Below, piece by piece: positions 20,452-29,903 of a stretch of DNA of 64,000 bases. The notes below the pieces were generated by a model, which saw only the letters and a program-made list of their open reading frames with translations, was not told the DNA's origin and made no database searches. Source of the DNA: Microcaldota archaeon (GTDB lineage: Archaea; Micrarchaeota; Micrarchaeia; Anstonellales; Bilamarchaeaceae); assembly GCA_023129075.1 (NCBI GenBank), contig JAGMCT010000013.1:50677-114676 (forward strand). Direction: 5' to 3'. How positions within the stretch are numbered: position 1 is the first letter of the stretch; each line of letters opens with the position of its first letter. Made by a program: the position numbers and the translations under genes.

Positions 20452-21918
20452 CTAATACCCCCATTCAGTCTCGAGTTTTGCATTCTTGAGTTCTTCAAGA
20501 ATTTCACTCTCATCCTTTCCCTCAGTGACATTTGCAAGGATTGCAATATTCTTTACAAGGGAACAACTGGGCCCCTCAGGAGTCTCACTTGGGCAGAGCT
20601 TGCCCCAATGTGTTCCATGCAAATCCCTTGCTTTGAAGTGTGGATGTTTCTTTGAAAGCGGTGAGATAATTCTTCTTGAATGGGAAAGCATTGCAAGAAA
20701 GCTTGTTCTGTCAAGCAGTTGGGAAATCCCTGTCTGGCCTGCAATCCAGTTCCCTGTTGCCATTGCATATTTTATCCTGTCAACAAGTGTGTCCTGCCTT
20801 ACCAGAGTATGCACCTGAAGTTTTCTTCCTCTTGCTTCAGCCCTGCTTGCCTGATAAATAATATCCTTTACAAGAAATTGGAACGCATACCTGAAGAGCT
20901 CTTCCATAAGAACCCCTGCAAGCTTCACACGCTTATTTGCATAATGGTCCTTGTCATCCGGAGGTATTTTTTTCCTTGAAACATTAATTGCCTTTTCCGC
21001 CATCTTTATAAGAAAAAATGCTTTCTTAGGCTTATCAGAGGCCTCAACACCAAGATGCGGAAGCAGATAAGAGGTTACAAGGTTTTCCAGTCTTGAAAGC
21101 CTGAATTCCTCCGGCTGGCCCGGGGAAAGTCTTTTGCTGAGGGTGCTTATTGCTTCCTCCTTTGTTTTTGTTTCCTGCTGTTCAAGGTTGAGCAGAATAT
21201 CGTTCTGGATTATCTTTGAATCAGAAAAAGCATCTAAGATGTCCTTGTCTTTTTCAAGTCCAAGCACTCTTAAAATCTGGATTAAAGAAAGGTCTGCAGG
21301 AGTAGCCGGAAACTCCAGCTTAAGGGTTCCATCTTTTTTTCTTGTGACTGCACACCTGGCCCTGAAGCCCTCCCTTGTAGAAAATATCTTTGAAACTGTT
21401 CCTGTGAGTTCAATTGTGGTCATTACCTTATTCTGGACAAGGTCTTCTATTCCAACGAGAATCCTTTCGCTTCCGTTTATTATAAAATAACCTCCAGGGT
21501 CTCCTGGGTCCTCCTCTTTCTCTATTAATTCTTCATCAGATAAACCATAGAGATAACAGAGTTGGGATTTTACCATAACAGGAACCTCTCCAATGTAAAC
21601 ATCTGAATAAACAGGTCTTTCTATTCCATTGAATGTCGGAACAATTGTAAGAAACAGTGGGGCTGAGTAGGTTATGTTTCTCATTCTTGCCTCGCATGGA
21701 CAAACGGATTTGTAGCCTCCTTTAACTTCATAAAACCTCGGCCTTTCAATCCTCACCTTTCCAAGCTTCAATTCAAAGCCAACCACATTTGTTTTTATTA
21801 CCTTGACTTTGTCTATAATGGATTGGACTCCAGTATCTATGAATTTATTATAGGAATCCAACTGCTGTTTGACTAAACTATTTGTCTTGAAGTAGGCACC
21901 AACCATTCCCTTTACCAT
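20452..21918 (-). CDS. rpoB2: DNA-directed RNA polymerase subunit B'' (N-terminal part of split B)
   Basis: 488 aa; GGYFIINGSERILVGIEDLVQNK, ARDLHGTHWGKLCPSETPEGPSCSLVKN. Confidence 0.97.
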   Translation of the reverse strand: MVKGMVGAYFKTNSLVKQQLDSYNKFIDTGVQSIIDKVKVIKTNVVGFELKLGKVRIERPRFYEVKGGYKSVCPCEARMRNITYSAPLFLTIVPTFNGIERPVYSDVYIGEVPVMVKSQLCYLYGLSDEELIEKEEDPGDPGGYFIINGSERILVGIEDLVQNKVMTTIELTGTVSKIFSTREGFRARCAVTRKKDGTLKLEFPATPADLSLIQILRVLGLEKDKDILDAFSDSKIIQNDILLNLEQQETKTKEEAISTLSKRLSPGQPEEFRLSRLENLVTSYLLPHLGVEASDKPKKAFFLIKMAEKAINVSRKKIPPDDKDHYANKRVKLAGVLMEELFRYAFQFLVKDIIYQASRAEARGRKLQVHTLVRQDTLVDRIKYAMATGNWIAGQTGISQLLDRTSFLAMLSHSRRIISPLSKKHPHFKARDLHGTHWGKLCPSETPEGPSCSLVKNIAILANVTEGKDESEILEELKNAKLETEWGY

Positions 21919-21942
21919 TCATTCACCTTTTATCTTATTTTT

Positions 21943-22206
21943 CTATTTTAATTCGCCTTCTATTATAACGCGATAATAAGTATAATTTCCTGTGTAATCC
22001 TTTCTTTTTATCTGAATTAAATCTCCAATTTTTGCCTTGATGGCAACTGCCACAGGATCTATAGAAAACATTTTCGGAATTAAATCCGGAGAGGTATTAT
22101 ATTCCTCATAAAATGATTCAGCTTCCTTTTTATTCAGGATTTTTAATTCAGGCATAAGTTTATGAGAAAGGATATCAATCTCACTATCAGATTTCTTTTT
22201 TCTCAA
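21943..22206 (-). CDS. rpoH: DNA-directed RNA polymerase subunit H
   Basis: 87 aa; HKLMPELKILNKKEAESFYEEYNTSPDLIPKMFSIDPVAVAIKAKIGDLIQIKRK...YYRVI; first gene of the rpo operon. Confidence 0.93.
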   Translation of the reverse strand: MRKKKSDSEIDILSHKLMPELKILNKKEAESFYEEYNTSPDLIPKMFSIDPVAVAIKAKIGDLIQIKRKDYTGNYTYYRVIIEGELK

Positions 22207-22258
22207 GATTCCACCACCGCCGAGAGAAATGCAGTCTTAGAAGTATTAAAAGAAAAGA

Positions 22259-22270
22259 TTTATAAATATA
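22259..22270 (-). promoter_or_regulatory. TATA-like element for the rpoH operon
   Basis: Minus-strand TATATTTATAAA about 53 nt upstream of the rpoH ATG. Confidence 0.5.
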
Positions 22271-22275
22271 TTCCT

Positions 22276-23157
22276 TTAAAGCGCCTGCTCTGAATAGAAT
22301 GCCTGAAAACCTTTTTGTTTTATTGCCTGGATAATGGTGTTCGCACTTTCTTTATCCTTTGCAAGAGCAACTATACAGCCGCCGCCTCCAGCACCAGTGA
22401 GTTTTGCACCTAGAGCCCCTTTATCCTTTGCTATTTCAATAAGAAGTTCAAGCTCAAGGGTTGAGACTCCTATGTTATAAAGCAGTTCCTGATTTTTATC
22501 CATAAGTTTTCCTATGGTTTTCAAATTATGCTGTTCAAAGGCTATTCTTGCTGATTCTATTATTTCTTCCATTTCCTTTGTCCATTCTTGGAATTTTTCC
22601 GGATTTTTTTCTTTCAGGTTTTTTACATTTGCAACCATCTGCTTTGTGCTTCCCTTTTCTCCGGTGCATGCGATTACAAGAGGCAGTGGTTCTATTTCAA
22701 GAGAGGTAAATGGTTTTCCTTTTGTAAATTCCAGGACACCCCCAAAGGTTGAGAGGGTATTATCTATTCCTGAGGGATTGCCATGAAAGAATTTTTCACC
22801 CTCATGTGCAAGCTCGTTTATTCTTTTATCTGTGAGTTTTAGGAAATGATGATAAGAAAGAGCTCTTGTAAATGAAACGCAGATTGCAGCGCCGGAACCA
22901 AGACCTGCGCTGACAGGGATGTTGGAATTGAAAACTGCCTTGTAAGGGCCTATGAGATTGAGTTTTACAAGAATAGACTGAAGAGCAGGGATTACAACCT
23001 CGGATTGGTTAACTCCCTGGATTTCCCAGATGTCTGAGGGGTGGAGGGTGCAGGTTGTGTAAAGGTCTTTTAGAGCCATTCCTATGGCAGGTATTCCATA
23101 AACTACAAAGTGCTCTCCGAACAGTATGAGTTTTGCATAACCTTTGTGTTCTTTCAT
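22276..23157 (-). CDS. mvk: Mevalonate kinase (GHMP family)
   Basis: 293 aa; PVSAGLGSGAAICVSF, HGNPSGIDNTLSTFGG, AKLTGAGGGGCIVAL. Confidence 0.94.
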   Translation of the reverse strand: MKEHKGYAKLILFGEHFVVYGIPAIGMALKDLYTTCTLHPSDIWEIQGVNQSEVVIPALQSILVKLNLIGPYKAVFNSNIPVSAGLGSGAAICVSFTRALSYHHFLKLTDKRINELAHEGEKFFHGNPSGIDNTLSTFGGVLEFTKGKPFTSLEIEPLPLVIACTGEKGSTKQMVANVKNLKEKNPEKFQEWTKEMEEIIESARIAFEQHNLKTIGKLMDKNQELLYNIGVSTLELELLIEIAKDKGALGAKLTGAGGGGCIVALAKDKESANTIIQAIKQKGFQAFYSEQAL

Positions 23158-23246
23158 CCAAACATCCTATTTATATAGGTAATATAGGAGGAAAGATTTA
23201 TGATGTTAACGGAAGCTTTTTAAGCAAATACAGATAATAAAGGGGC

Positions 23247-23609
23247 ATGGAAGATAAAATAATAAAAAGTATCGTAAACAATTTAAAGGCAAAAAAAAAC
23301 GTTGTCGGGATTGTTCTTTTCGGTTCACAAGCAAGAGGCGCATCCAAACCTATTTCAGATACGGATATCGCAGTAATTCTAAATAAGTATTCAAAAGAAG
23401 ATGTATACGAAATAGAGGCGCATTCATCAAAGAATGTGGACGTGGTGGTTTTCAATGAGTTGCCGCCTATCTTTAAAATGGAAATTGTAAAAGAACATAA
23501 GATATTGTACTGCAAAGATGAGGGTAAACTCAGGCACATATTTATGAAAGCTGCTTTTGAATATATTGAACATAAACCATTATATGAGATGCTGAAGGTG
23601 AATAAATGA
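23247..23609 (+). CDS. mntA: MNT-family nucleotidyltransferase (MntA-type antitoxin)
   Basis: 120 aa; GSQARGASKPISDTDIAVIL minimal nucleotidyltransferase motif; overlaps the HEPN gene by 4 nt. Confidence 0.88.
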   Translation: MEDKIIKSIVNNLKAKKNVVGIVLFGSQARGASKPISDTDIAVILNKYSKEDVYEIEAHSSKNVDVVVFNELPPIFKMEIVKEHKILYCKDEGKLRHIFMKAAFEYIEHKPLYEMLKVNK

Positions 23610-24004
23610 AGGATGTAAATTTGTTAATAAGAAAAATTAAAGAGCATGTCAATGATGCTAAAACTGCTTATGCCGGCTTCAGAGAAAAAAGTGATAAAAT
23701 CATGTTCAATAACCTTGCGATGGAATGTTTTCAGGCATGCAATTATATCATTTCTCTTGCTGGATTTTTGATAGAAAAAAAATCCTGGGGTTATCCTACA
23801 AGTTATTCAGAGATGTTTAGAACTCTCAATGAGAGAAATATTATATCGGAAAATGAACTAAAGGGTTTTCTGAAGATAATATCGCTGAGAAACAGGATTG
23901 CACATGAATACTACGAGATTGACAAGGAGAGATTACTGGGGATTTATTCAACCCTTGTAGCACTTGAAAAAACTATTGAAAAAATTGGTATTGAAGCAAA
24001 ATAA
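23606..24004 (+). CDS. hepT: HEPN-domain toxin (HepT-like)
   Basis: 132 aa; RNRIAHEY matches the R-X4-H-X-Y HEPN RNase motif; paired with MntA-like gene. Confidence 0.88.
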   Translation: MKDVNLLIRKIKEHVNDAKTAYAGFREKSDKIMFNNLAMECFQACNYIISLAGFLIEKKSWGYPTSYSEMFRTLNERNIISENELKGFLKIISLRNRIAHEYYEIDKERLLGIYSTLVALEKTIEKIGIEAK

Positions 24005-24005
24005 T

Positions 24006-26033
24006 CTATTTAGTAAAGAGCGGGGATTTTTTAAGGGTTTGCAGTCCTTGTTTTACGCTCCCTGAAATCCTAGCTTTTTCAAACTCGCCCCAAATTCTTT
24101 TATTAACGTTATAGATTCTTTCTGCAGAGTTTGAGTCAATATTAAGGTTTGTTAATTTTTTTATCTGCTCTGCCTTTGGAACTTTTAGGAATTTTCTTGA
24201 GAAAAGAACGTCTATTAGTTTTGCTTTATTCTTATTTGTGATTGCTTTGACGGATTTAAGTGAAAATATCTTGTTCAGGAGGCCTTTTGATTCTGCGAAT
24301 ATTACTGCCCTTCCACCTCTGAGGGTAAAGAGCCTGTAAGGAACGGTTACTCCCTTGAGCAGACCTCCAAATGCCAGAAAATCTCTTTGCATGCCTAAGA
24401 AATGAGAGCCGAATACATCTAGGAACTGGGTGTAATCATTTGTTTTTAAGGATATTTTCAATTCTGGAGCTGAAACCGCTCCAATTCCTGCAAAAAATGC
24501 AGACCAGGCAAGAACATTTTTTGGGGCGAGTTCTGCTATTTGGGTTGTTTTTACAGGAATCACCATTAATTTCATCTTTGAAAGGAGCGGGCGGAATGTG
24601 CGGGCAGAACCCATGAAAATAAGGCCGGTATCAATCGCTGCCTCTCCTATGTTTCCTTTTTTTACATCTTCATGCAAGGAAAAGGAAGCACCTCCTATCG
24701 TGGCCAGGCCGGCAGCCTTTCCAACAGAACCCGAAGCACCCATTCCAAATGCAGCCAGAACAGTGCCCTGTTTTATCTGCTCAAAAGCCTTTTGCTTTTC
24801 TTCTTCCGTGCCTGCAAAAACCAAATCATCAATGCCGTTTACAAGAACAATTGAACCTGCAGAAGCAACAATCAGTGAGCCTGCTCCAAATCCTGTTTTT
24901 GCACCTGCAGCAGTGCCTCCGGGAGCAGGGCTGAGGAAACCTACGATTGCACCTGTTGTTGTTGTTCCTGCAAGGACAACAAGTGAATACCTATTTGCAT
25001 ACTTTCCTGTGCGGAGTGCAAATCTCTTTAGCATCTTCGGCTCTTTTGCTATCTTCTGGTCTATTTTCAATTCATAAACCTTGTTGTGAATTTCATTTAT
25101 GAAAGAGCCTGAAGAATTCAGGAATTCTATTGTATCATCCATAGTGGAGAGATTGACTGCCTTCTTTCGTAGGGAAGAATCTTCCTTTGAAATAAATCCT
25201 TTGAGTTTTCCCTGTGAAATAAATTTGGAATAAAAAACAAGTGAGGAAACAACGTCATTTGCGACCTGCTGTCTTTCATTTTTGGGCAGTGTAAAAAGGA
25301 ATTCCTTATTCCTGAATACAAGGAGGATAGAATCAAGTGCATCTCCTGATGCCAGTATGGAATTCTTGTCTCCTTTTGAAAAAGCATTCTCAAGCATGGT
25401 GCTGTAAAAAGAAAGGATATTTTTCTTATAATCTGAAAGATTTTCATCCTTCATTGCTTCTTCTGCAAGATTCAGGTTCAGAATGTGGTTTGAGAAAAGC
25501 AGAAAACTGCCTGTGTGTGAAAGTATTTTTAATGAAAAACTCCTGGTTTTGAGTTTTTCAGGATTTTTGAGCACTGAATCAGTAAAGGAAGAGATGTCAG
25601 ATTCAAGCAAAGAGAAATAATTGTTATTTTTTATGCTGTTTTTTAGTGAAATCAGGTTTAGAAGGGCAATGGCATTTGGAGCAAGGGAAGGGTCTTTTTT
25701 TATCAGAGTGAGGAGGGATTTTCTTTGCTTCTGGGTAAGAGAAAGGTCTGCAAAGGGATTTGAGAGAGTAAAAAAATCATCTTTTATGATTAGATTGAGC
25801 TGGGGGGTGGATTTTACAACCTGCTCAAGCAGGAGTTGTTTCTGCTTTGTGAGTGGACCAGAAATAACTGGTCTCTGCCCTGAAAGAAGGGCAATGAATT
25901 CAACAGGAAGCTTTTTTTGGAGGAGTGTTTTATCCAACAGTGCAGGGGGTCTTCCTGTTTCAAGAAAATGAACTAGTACGGCCTCCTGAGGACTTTGGAC
26001 TCTTTTTGGAATTACCAGGATTTCTTTTGCCAT
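24006..26033 (-). CDS. Hypothetical protein with Gly/Ala-rich hydrophobic central segments
   Basis: 675-aa ORF with in-operon-like coding character; GTTTTGAIVGFLSPAPGGTAAGAKTGFGAGSLIVASAGSIVLVNG; no family recognised. Confidence 0.7.
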   Translation of the reverse strand: MAKEILVIPKRVQSPQEAVLVHFLETGRPPALLDKTLLQKKLPVEFIALLSGQRPVISGPLTKQKQLLLEQVVKSTPQLNLIIKDDFFTLSNPFADLSLTQKQRKSLLTLIKKDPSLAPNAIALLNLISLKNSIKNNNYFSLLESDISSFTDSVLKNPEKLKTRSFSLKILSHTGSFLLFSNHILNLNLAEEAMKDENLSDYKKNILSFYSTMLENAFSKGDKNSILASGDALDSILLVFRNKEFLFTLPKNERQQVANDVVSSLVFYSKFISQGKLKGFISKEDSSLRKKAVNLSTMDDTIEFLNSSGSFINEIHNKVYELKIDQKIAKEPKMLKRFALRTGKYANRYSLVVLAGTTTTGAIVGFLSPAPGGTAAGAKTGFGAGSLIVASAGSIVLVNGIDDLVFAGTEEEKQKAFEQIKQGTVLAAFGMGASGSVGKAAGLATIGGASFSLHEDVKKGNIGEAAIDTGLIFMGSARTFRPLLSKMKLMVIPVKTTQIAELAPKNVLAWSAFFAGIGAVSAPELKISLKTNDYTQFLDVFGSHFLGMQRDFLAFGGLLKGVTVPYRLFTLRGGRAVIFAESKGLLNKIFSLKSVKAITNKNKAKLIDVLFSRKFLKVPKAEQIKKLTNLNIDSNSAERIYNVNKRIWGEFEKARISGSVKQGLQTLKKSPLFTK

Positions 26034-26069
26034 AGTATATAATAGGGGCGAGGAAGTTTAAAAATGTTG

Positions 26070-26912
26070 CTAAAACGAGAAATAAGCAAAGGTAAGAGAA
26101 AGAAGACCGAGAACTAAAGAAACCAGGGTTATTATCCTGATATAGGAATAATCTTTTTTGGTTTTGAGAAAAAAGAGTTTTGCACATGAAACAACAAGAA
26201 GAGCAAAAGAAAAGAGGAAAAGAGGAAAAGAGATAACAGAAAATTTCAAACACTGAAACAGGAAAATTAAGGATATCATACTAATTAAAACAAAAAATAA
26301 AACAACTATTGAAGAGTTCTTTTTTCCAATTAGAATTGGCAGGGTGTTTGAATCCCTTGCTTTTTTGTCACCTTCCATGTCCTCAATAGATTTTATAATT
26401 TCCCTGGCAGTTCCTATATTCAATGCAATAATAAACAGTAAAAAATTAATTTCGGAAATAGAAAAAGAAGATAGGATGTTCCCGTAAATAAAGGGAATTG
26501 CCATTGAAAATCCGATATATATATTTCCAATAAGAGGCAGGTCCTTTAACTTGTAGTTATATGCAGCTGAAAAGACATTAAAGAAAAGAATAATAAAAAA
26601 AGGAATCCAGCCTAAGAAAAAAGAAAGAAGGGTGGATATAAAAAAACAAAAAATTGAGAAATTGTATGCAAAAGAGGGAGATAATTCGCCGGTTACCAAA
26701 GGGCGGTTCTTTTTATTTATTTTATCTGTTTTAATGTCCAAATAATCGTTTAAGGAGAATGCTGCCATCTCTGAGAAAACAGGTGCAAGAATACCAATAA
26801 GCAGGATATAAAGAGGTGGAAAAGAACCTGAAAAAAGAACACCCAATAAAACTGCCAATGCTATCATTATTGCATGGTAAAATCTTGTTAATCTAAATAT
26901 TGAAGAAATCAT
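26070..26912 (-). CDS. UbiA-family prenyltransferase, possibly digeranylgeranylglyceryl phosphate synthase
   Basis: NDYLDIKTDKINKKNRPLVTGELS and later GDKKARDSNTLPILIG (two Asp-rich UbiA motifs); polytopic. ORF track extends to 27023, but internal Met at 26912 or 26933 fits better with the upstream gene ending at 26930. Confidence 0.85.
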   Translation of the reverse strand: MISSIFRLTRFYHAIMIALAVLLGVLFSGSFPPLYILLIGILAPVFSEMAAFSLNDYLDIKTDKINKKNRPLVTGELSPSFAYNFSIFCFFISTLLSFFLGWIPFFIILFFNVFSAAYNYKLKDLPLIGNIYIGFSMAIPFIYGNILSSFSISEINFLLFIIALNIGTAREIIKSIEDMEGDKKARDSNTLPILIGKKNSSIVVLFFVLISMISLIFLFQCLKFSVISFPLFLFSFALLVVSCAKLFFLKTKKDYSYIRIITLVSLVLGLLSLTFAYFSF

Positions 26913-26967
26913 ATTAATTCCATCAGAAATCATATTAACCCCACCAGGAATCCTATTAATCCCATTA
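26905..26967. repeat. Three 21-bp imperfect tandem repeats
   Basis: GAAATCATATTAATTCCATCA / GAAATCATATTAACCCCACCA / GGAATCCTATTAATCCCATTA, spanning the end of the presenilin-like gene and the start of the UbiA gene. Confidence 0.85.
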
Positions 26968-27766
26968 TGAGCATGGAAAAGACTATGGGAGGGAGTGCAG
27001 GCAGGATGGAGCGGGTTTTCCATGCATAAACCATTACAGAAAGCGCTCCTATAACCGCGCCTATGAAAAGAAGAAATGAAAGCATTGGGGCTATTTGAAA
27101 CGCTGAAACCTCAAGCATAATCGGAAGTGCAAGGTCTCCTGTGCCCAAGTCCATTCTTCGCTCTTTTCCTTCAGGGGATATCTCTACAGCATCAACAGTA
27201 AAGGAAAGGTTTCTTGAGATAATCTGTTTTGCAAATGTTATCATATGCTTTGTCTTGAAAACAGCGATAAAATCATATATTGAAAGCAGGAGGAGAAGAA
27301 TGACTGCTGGAAAAAAACCTATTGAGAAACCGAATACTGCTCCTGCTCCTGCAGAAGCAACGACAGCGCATATGTTTTTCATGGAAGGGTGAAAATGTTT
27401 TGAAAGTGCAAAAAGGACTGCAATAGAAACTGCAAAAAGGATTGCCATTATTGTTGGAAGAAAAAACAGGACCTTTAGAAAAACATAGAATATTATAGAA
27501 GAAGTAGTAGATATCACAGCAAATTCAAGAATATCAAAAAGGATTGAACTGCCTAATTTTATTATAAGAAACATAAGGCCGATTCCAAGGGCAAGGTAAA
27601 GGATGAAGAAGAGAAAGGAGCTTATTCCTGTTTGTTTGACTGTGAAATAATCAGCAAATTCATTGCTTTGGATATCTGAGATAAGGAAAACACCTGCATA
27701 TATACCAAGAACCTGGGCTGCAAGAAAAAAGAAAACGATTTTGAGCAGGAGATTCAGTAAAATCAC
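26930..27766 (-). CDS. Presenilin/signal-peptide-peptidase-like intramembrane aspartyl protease
   Basis: 278 aa; YD motif in LLLLLSIYDFIAVFKTKHMI, GxGD motif in MDLGTGDLALPIML, PAL-like ILPALPPIVF. Confidence 0.88.
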   Translation of the reverse strand: MILLNLLLKIVFFFLAAQVLGIYAGVFLISDIQSNEFADYFTVKQTGISSFLFFILYLALGIGLMFLIIKLGSSILFDILEFAVISTTSSIIFYVFLKVLFFLPTIMAILFAVSIAVLFALSKHFHPSMKNICAVVASAGAGAVFGFSIGFFPAVILLLLLSIYDFIAVFKTKHMITFAKQIISRNLSFTVDAVEISPEGKERRMDLGTGDLALPIMLEVSAFQIAPMLSFLLFIGAVIGALSVMVYAWKTRSILPALPPIVFSMLIMGLIGFLVGLI

Positions 27767-29811
27767 CCTTTGTCAACTGGTTTTACCCAATCATGCTCTA
27801 CTTCATAAATATCTCCTTTCCTTTGGAGTTCCTTTATGATTCTTGAGGCAGTTGGGGTGTCTATTCCATGCTCCTTAGCAACTGCAATAACCTCTTTTAT
27901 TTCTACTGCATCGTATTCTCTTGTTTTCTCCTTTATGATGTCCATTATTGTTTCATATTTCTGCACCTGGGAGCGCGATTTTCCGACTGAAATTATATCA
28001 GAATCAAGAACACCTGTTTCCGGGTCAATCATCAACTTTGACATACTGTATTTAAGGAGGGTTATTGCTACTTCTGCGTCCTTTCCTTCAACAATATTAC
28101 TTAAATTCATCTTTGCACTTGCCTCTGCCATTCTTACAAGACCTTCAAGGTAACGCGGGGTAATTGGAACCGAACCTGAGTGCTGACCCTGCACTCTCAA
28201 ATCAACATAGAATTCCTTTATCTTATCCTTTGCCTCATCGCTTAGAATAGGTTTAACGCTCCTTCTTGCATAAGCTATATATTTTCTTAAAAGGTCTTTA
28301 TCAATTGTAAACCCATCTTCTTCAAACGTTTCTGCAGAAAGGCCTTCTTTGTGCGATTTCAGGATATATTCTGCCAGTTTTGCATCCTTTTCTTCATCAA
28401 GAACATCCACAATCGGGAAGAGTAAATCAAATCTTGAGAGCAAAGAAGGAGGAATATCAAACTGGTCTGCTAGATTCTTCTTTTGGTTGAAACGGCCGTG
28501 CTTTGGATTAGCTGCTGCAACTATTGCTGTTTTGGCCCTGAATTTAGCTACTATTCCTGCCTTTGCAAGAGAAACACTGCTTGATTCCATAACCTCGTGC
28601 AGAGCTGCCCTGTCTTCATCACGTATCTTATCAAACTCATCCAGGGAAACAATTCCACCTGAAGCAATTACAAGAGCGCCTGCTTTCAAGGTCCAGCCCC
28701 CCTCCCCCATCTCATCGCGCTCTGCAGATGCAGTAAGACCTGCAGCTGAAACGCTCTTACCGCTTATATAGATGCTTTTGGGAGCTATAGCAGCAATTGA
28801 TTGCAAAAATCTGGATTTTGCAATTCCTGGGTCGCCTATTAAAAGCAGGTGGATATCATCCCTTATTGGTGCTCCACCTTTAAGCATCTTGCCTCTTGTG
28901 CCTCCAAACAACTGGAGGGCTAATGCATGTTTTACTTCGGTGTAACCATAAATAGCAGGGGCAACAGATGAGATTATTTTCTTTTCTACATCCGGGTCTT
29001 TTGCAAGCTCCTTTATTCTTCTTATGTCCTCTTTGGTTAAATCTATCTCTTCAAAATCCTTTTTTATGCTCTTTAGATGAATGACCTCAGCATACCTTCC
29101 GTAAATAAGGTCTTTTTTCTGCTGAAGGCGGAGAGGTTCCTTTAATCTCAGGATACCTACTACCTCTATGTTTTCTCCTGGAACTATTCTGTTGACAAGG
29201 TCTTCTTCAAGCCAGAGCTCTATCTTTGATGCAGGAGAACCTCCTTTCACCCTCTCAAGCATCTCCTGAACCTCAGCTTTCTGGACATCTACATACCTTG
29301 ATTTGCTCTCTACCGGCACCAGAGCAAATTTCTTGCAGGATTCACATTTTCTCGGAGGTTTAAAATCTCTTTTCACAATAAAACGGTAGGTTTGTTCACA
29401 GGCCTCGCAGACATATTCTGCAATCTTAACCCTGTGCATAATATCGGTCCTTTTTGTGACAACACCTTTAAATGAAACAAGCTGGCCAAGAGATGTTGAG
29501 CTCAATTCCTCAATCAAGGTGTCTGAACCTGGAACATTGTAAAATCTTATCTCTGGGGAAAAGAGGCCTGCTCCTTTTGGGATGGATATATTCATTTCAG
29601 TAATTGAATTTTTTGCAGCCTCAAGGGTTGTTTCGGGCTCTTCTATCAAGACATCTGCAAGCTCGGGATTATATGCTGAGAGAATATTGTAATCAACCTT
29701 AAGGGATCTTCTGGAGGGGTAAACCAATGAGAGCTCATCTATCTTTTCTTTATAGTAATTTCTAAAGAACTCCTGAAACAGCGAGATGAGAGAAGATAGG
29801 TCTTTTTCCAT
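27763..29811 (-). CDS. mcm: Replicative DNA helicase MCM
   Basis: 682 aa; Walker A GDPGIAKSRFLQ, Walker B GGIVSLDEFDK, PRYLEGLVRMAEASAKM, C-terminal wHTH; no intein. Confidence 0.97.
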   Translation of the reverse strand: MEKDLSSLISLFQEFFRNYYKEKIDELSLVYPSRRSLKVDYNILSAYNPELADVLIEEPETTLEAAKNSITEMNISIPKGAGLFSPEIRFYNVPGSDTLIEELSSTSLGQLVSFKGVVTKRTDIMHRVKIAEYVCEACEQTYRFIVKRDFKPPRKCESCKKFALVPVESKSRYVDVQKAEVQEMLERVKGGSPASKIELWLEEDLVNRIVPGENIEVVGILRLKEPLRLQQKKDLIYGRYAEVIHLKSIKKDFEEIDLTKEDIRRIKELAKDPDVEKKIISSVAPAIYGYTEVKHALALQLFGGTRGKMLKGGAPIRDDIHLLLIGDPGIAKSRFLQSIAAIAPKSIYISGKSVSAAGLTASAERDEMGEGGWTLKAGALVIASGGIVSLDEFDKIRDEDRAALHEVMESSSVSLAKAGIVAKFRAKTAIVAAANPKHGRFNQKKNLADQFDIPPSLLSRFDLLFPIVDVLDEEKDAKLAEYILKSHKEGLSAETFEEDGFTIDKDLLRKYIAYARRSVKPILSDEAKDKIKEFYVDLRVQGQHSGSVPITPRYLEGLVRMAEASAKMNLSNIVEGKDAEVAITLLKYSMSKLMIDPETGVLDSDIISVGKSRSQVQKYETIMDIIKEKTREYDAVEIKEVIAVAKEHGIDTPTASRIIKELQRKGDIYEVEHDWVKPVDKG

Positions 29812-29883
29812 GTTCCCACATTTAAGATTTGAAGAAAGGGAATTAAATGGGAGGCAAGAGTTTAAAAAAATAGATGATTGGGT

Positions 29884-29897
29884 GTAACCATAGTTAC
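29884..29897. promoter_or_regulatory. Candidate operator GTAACCATAGTTAC upstream of mcm
   Basis: 14-bp element with GTAAC/GTTAC inverted arms, 13 nt upstream of a minus-strand TATA-like run (29861-29870); identical copy at 30861. Confidence 0.5.
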
Positions 29898-29903
29898 ATT
29901 ATC

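Noticed and set aside
18604-21918. Split RNA polymerase B subunit as a novelty
   Set aside because: Separate B' and B'' genes are normal in many euryarchaeal and related lineages.
16145-29811. Inteins in RpoA1, RpoB or MCM
   Set aside because: Sequences run continuously through the usual insertion sites ([20 protein letters not shown]) with normal lengths.
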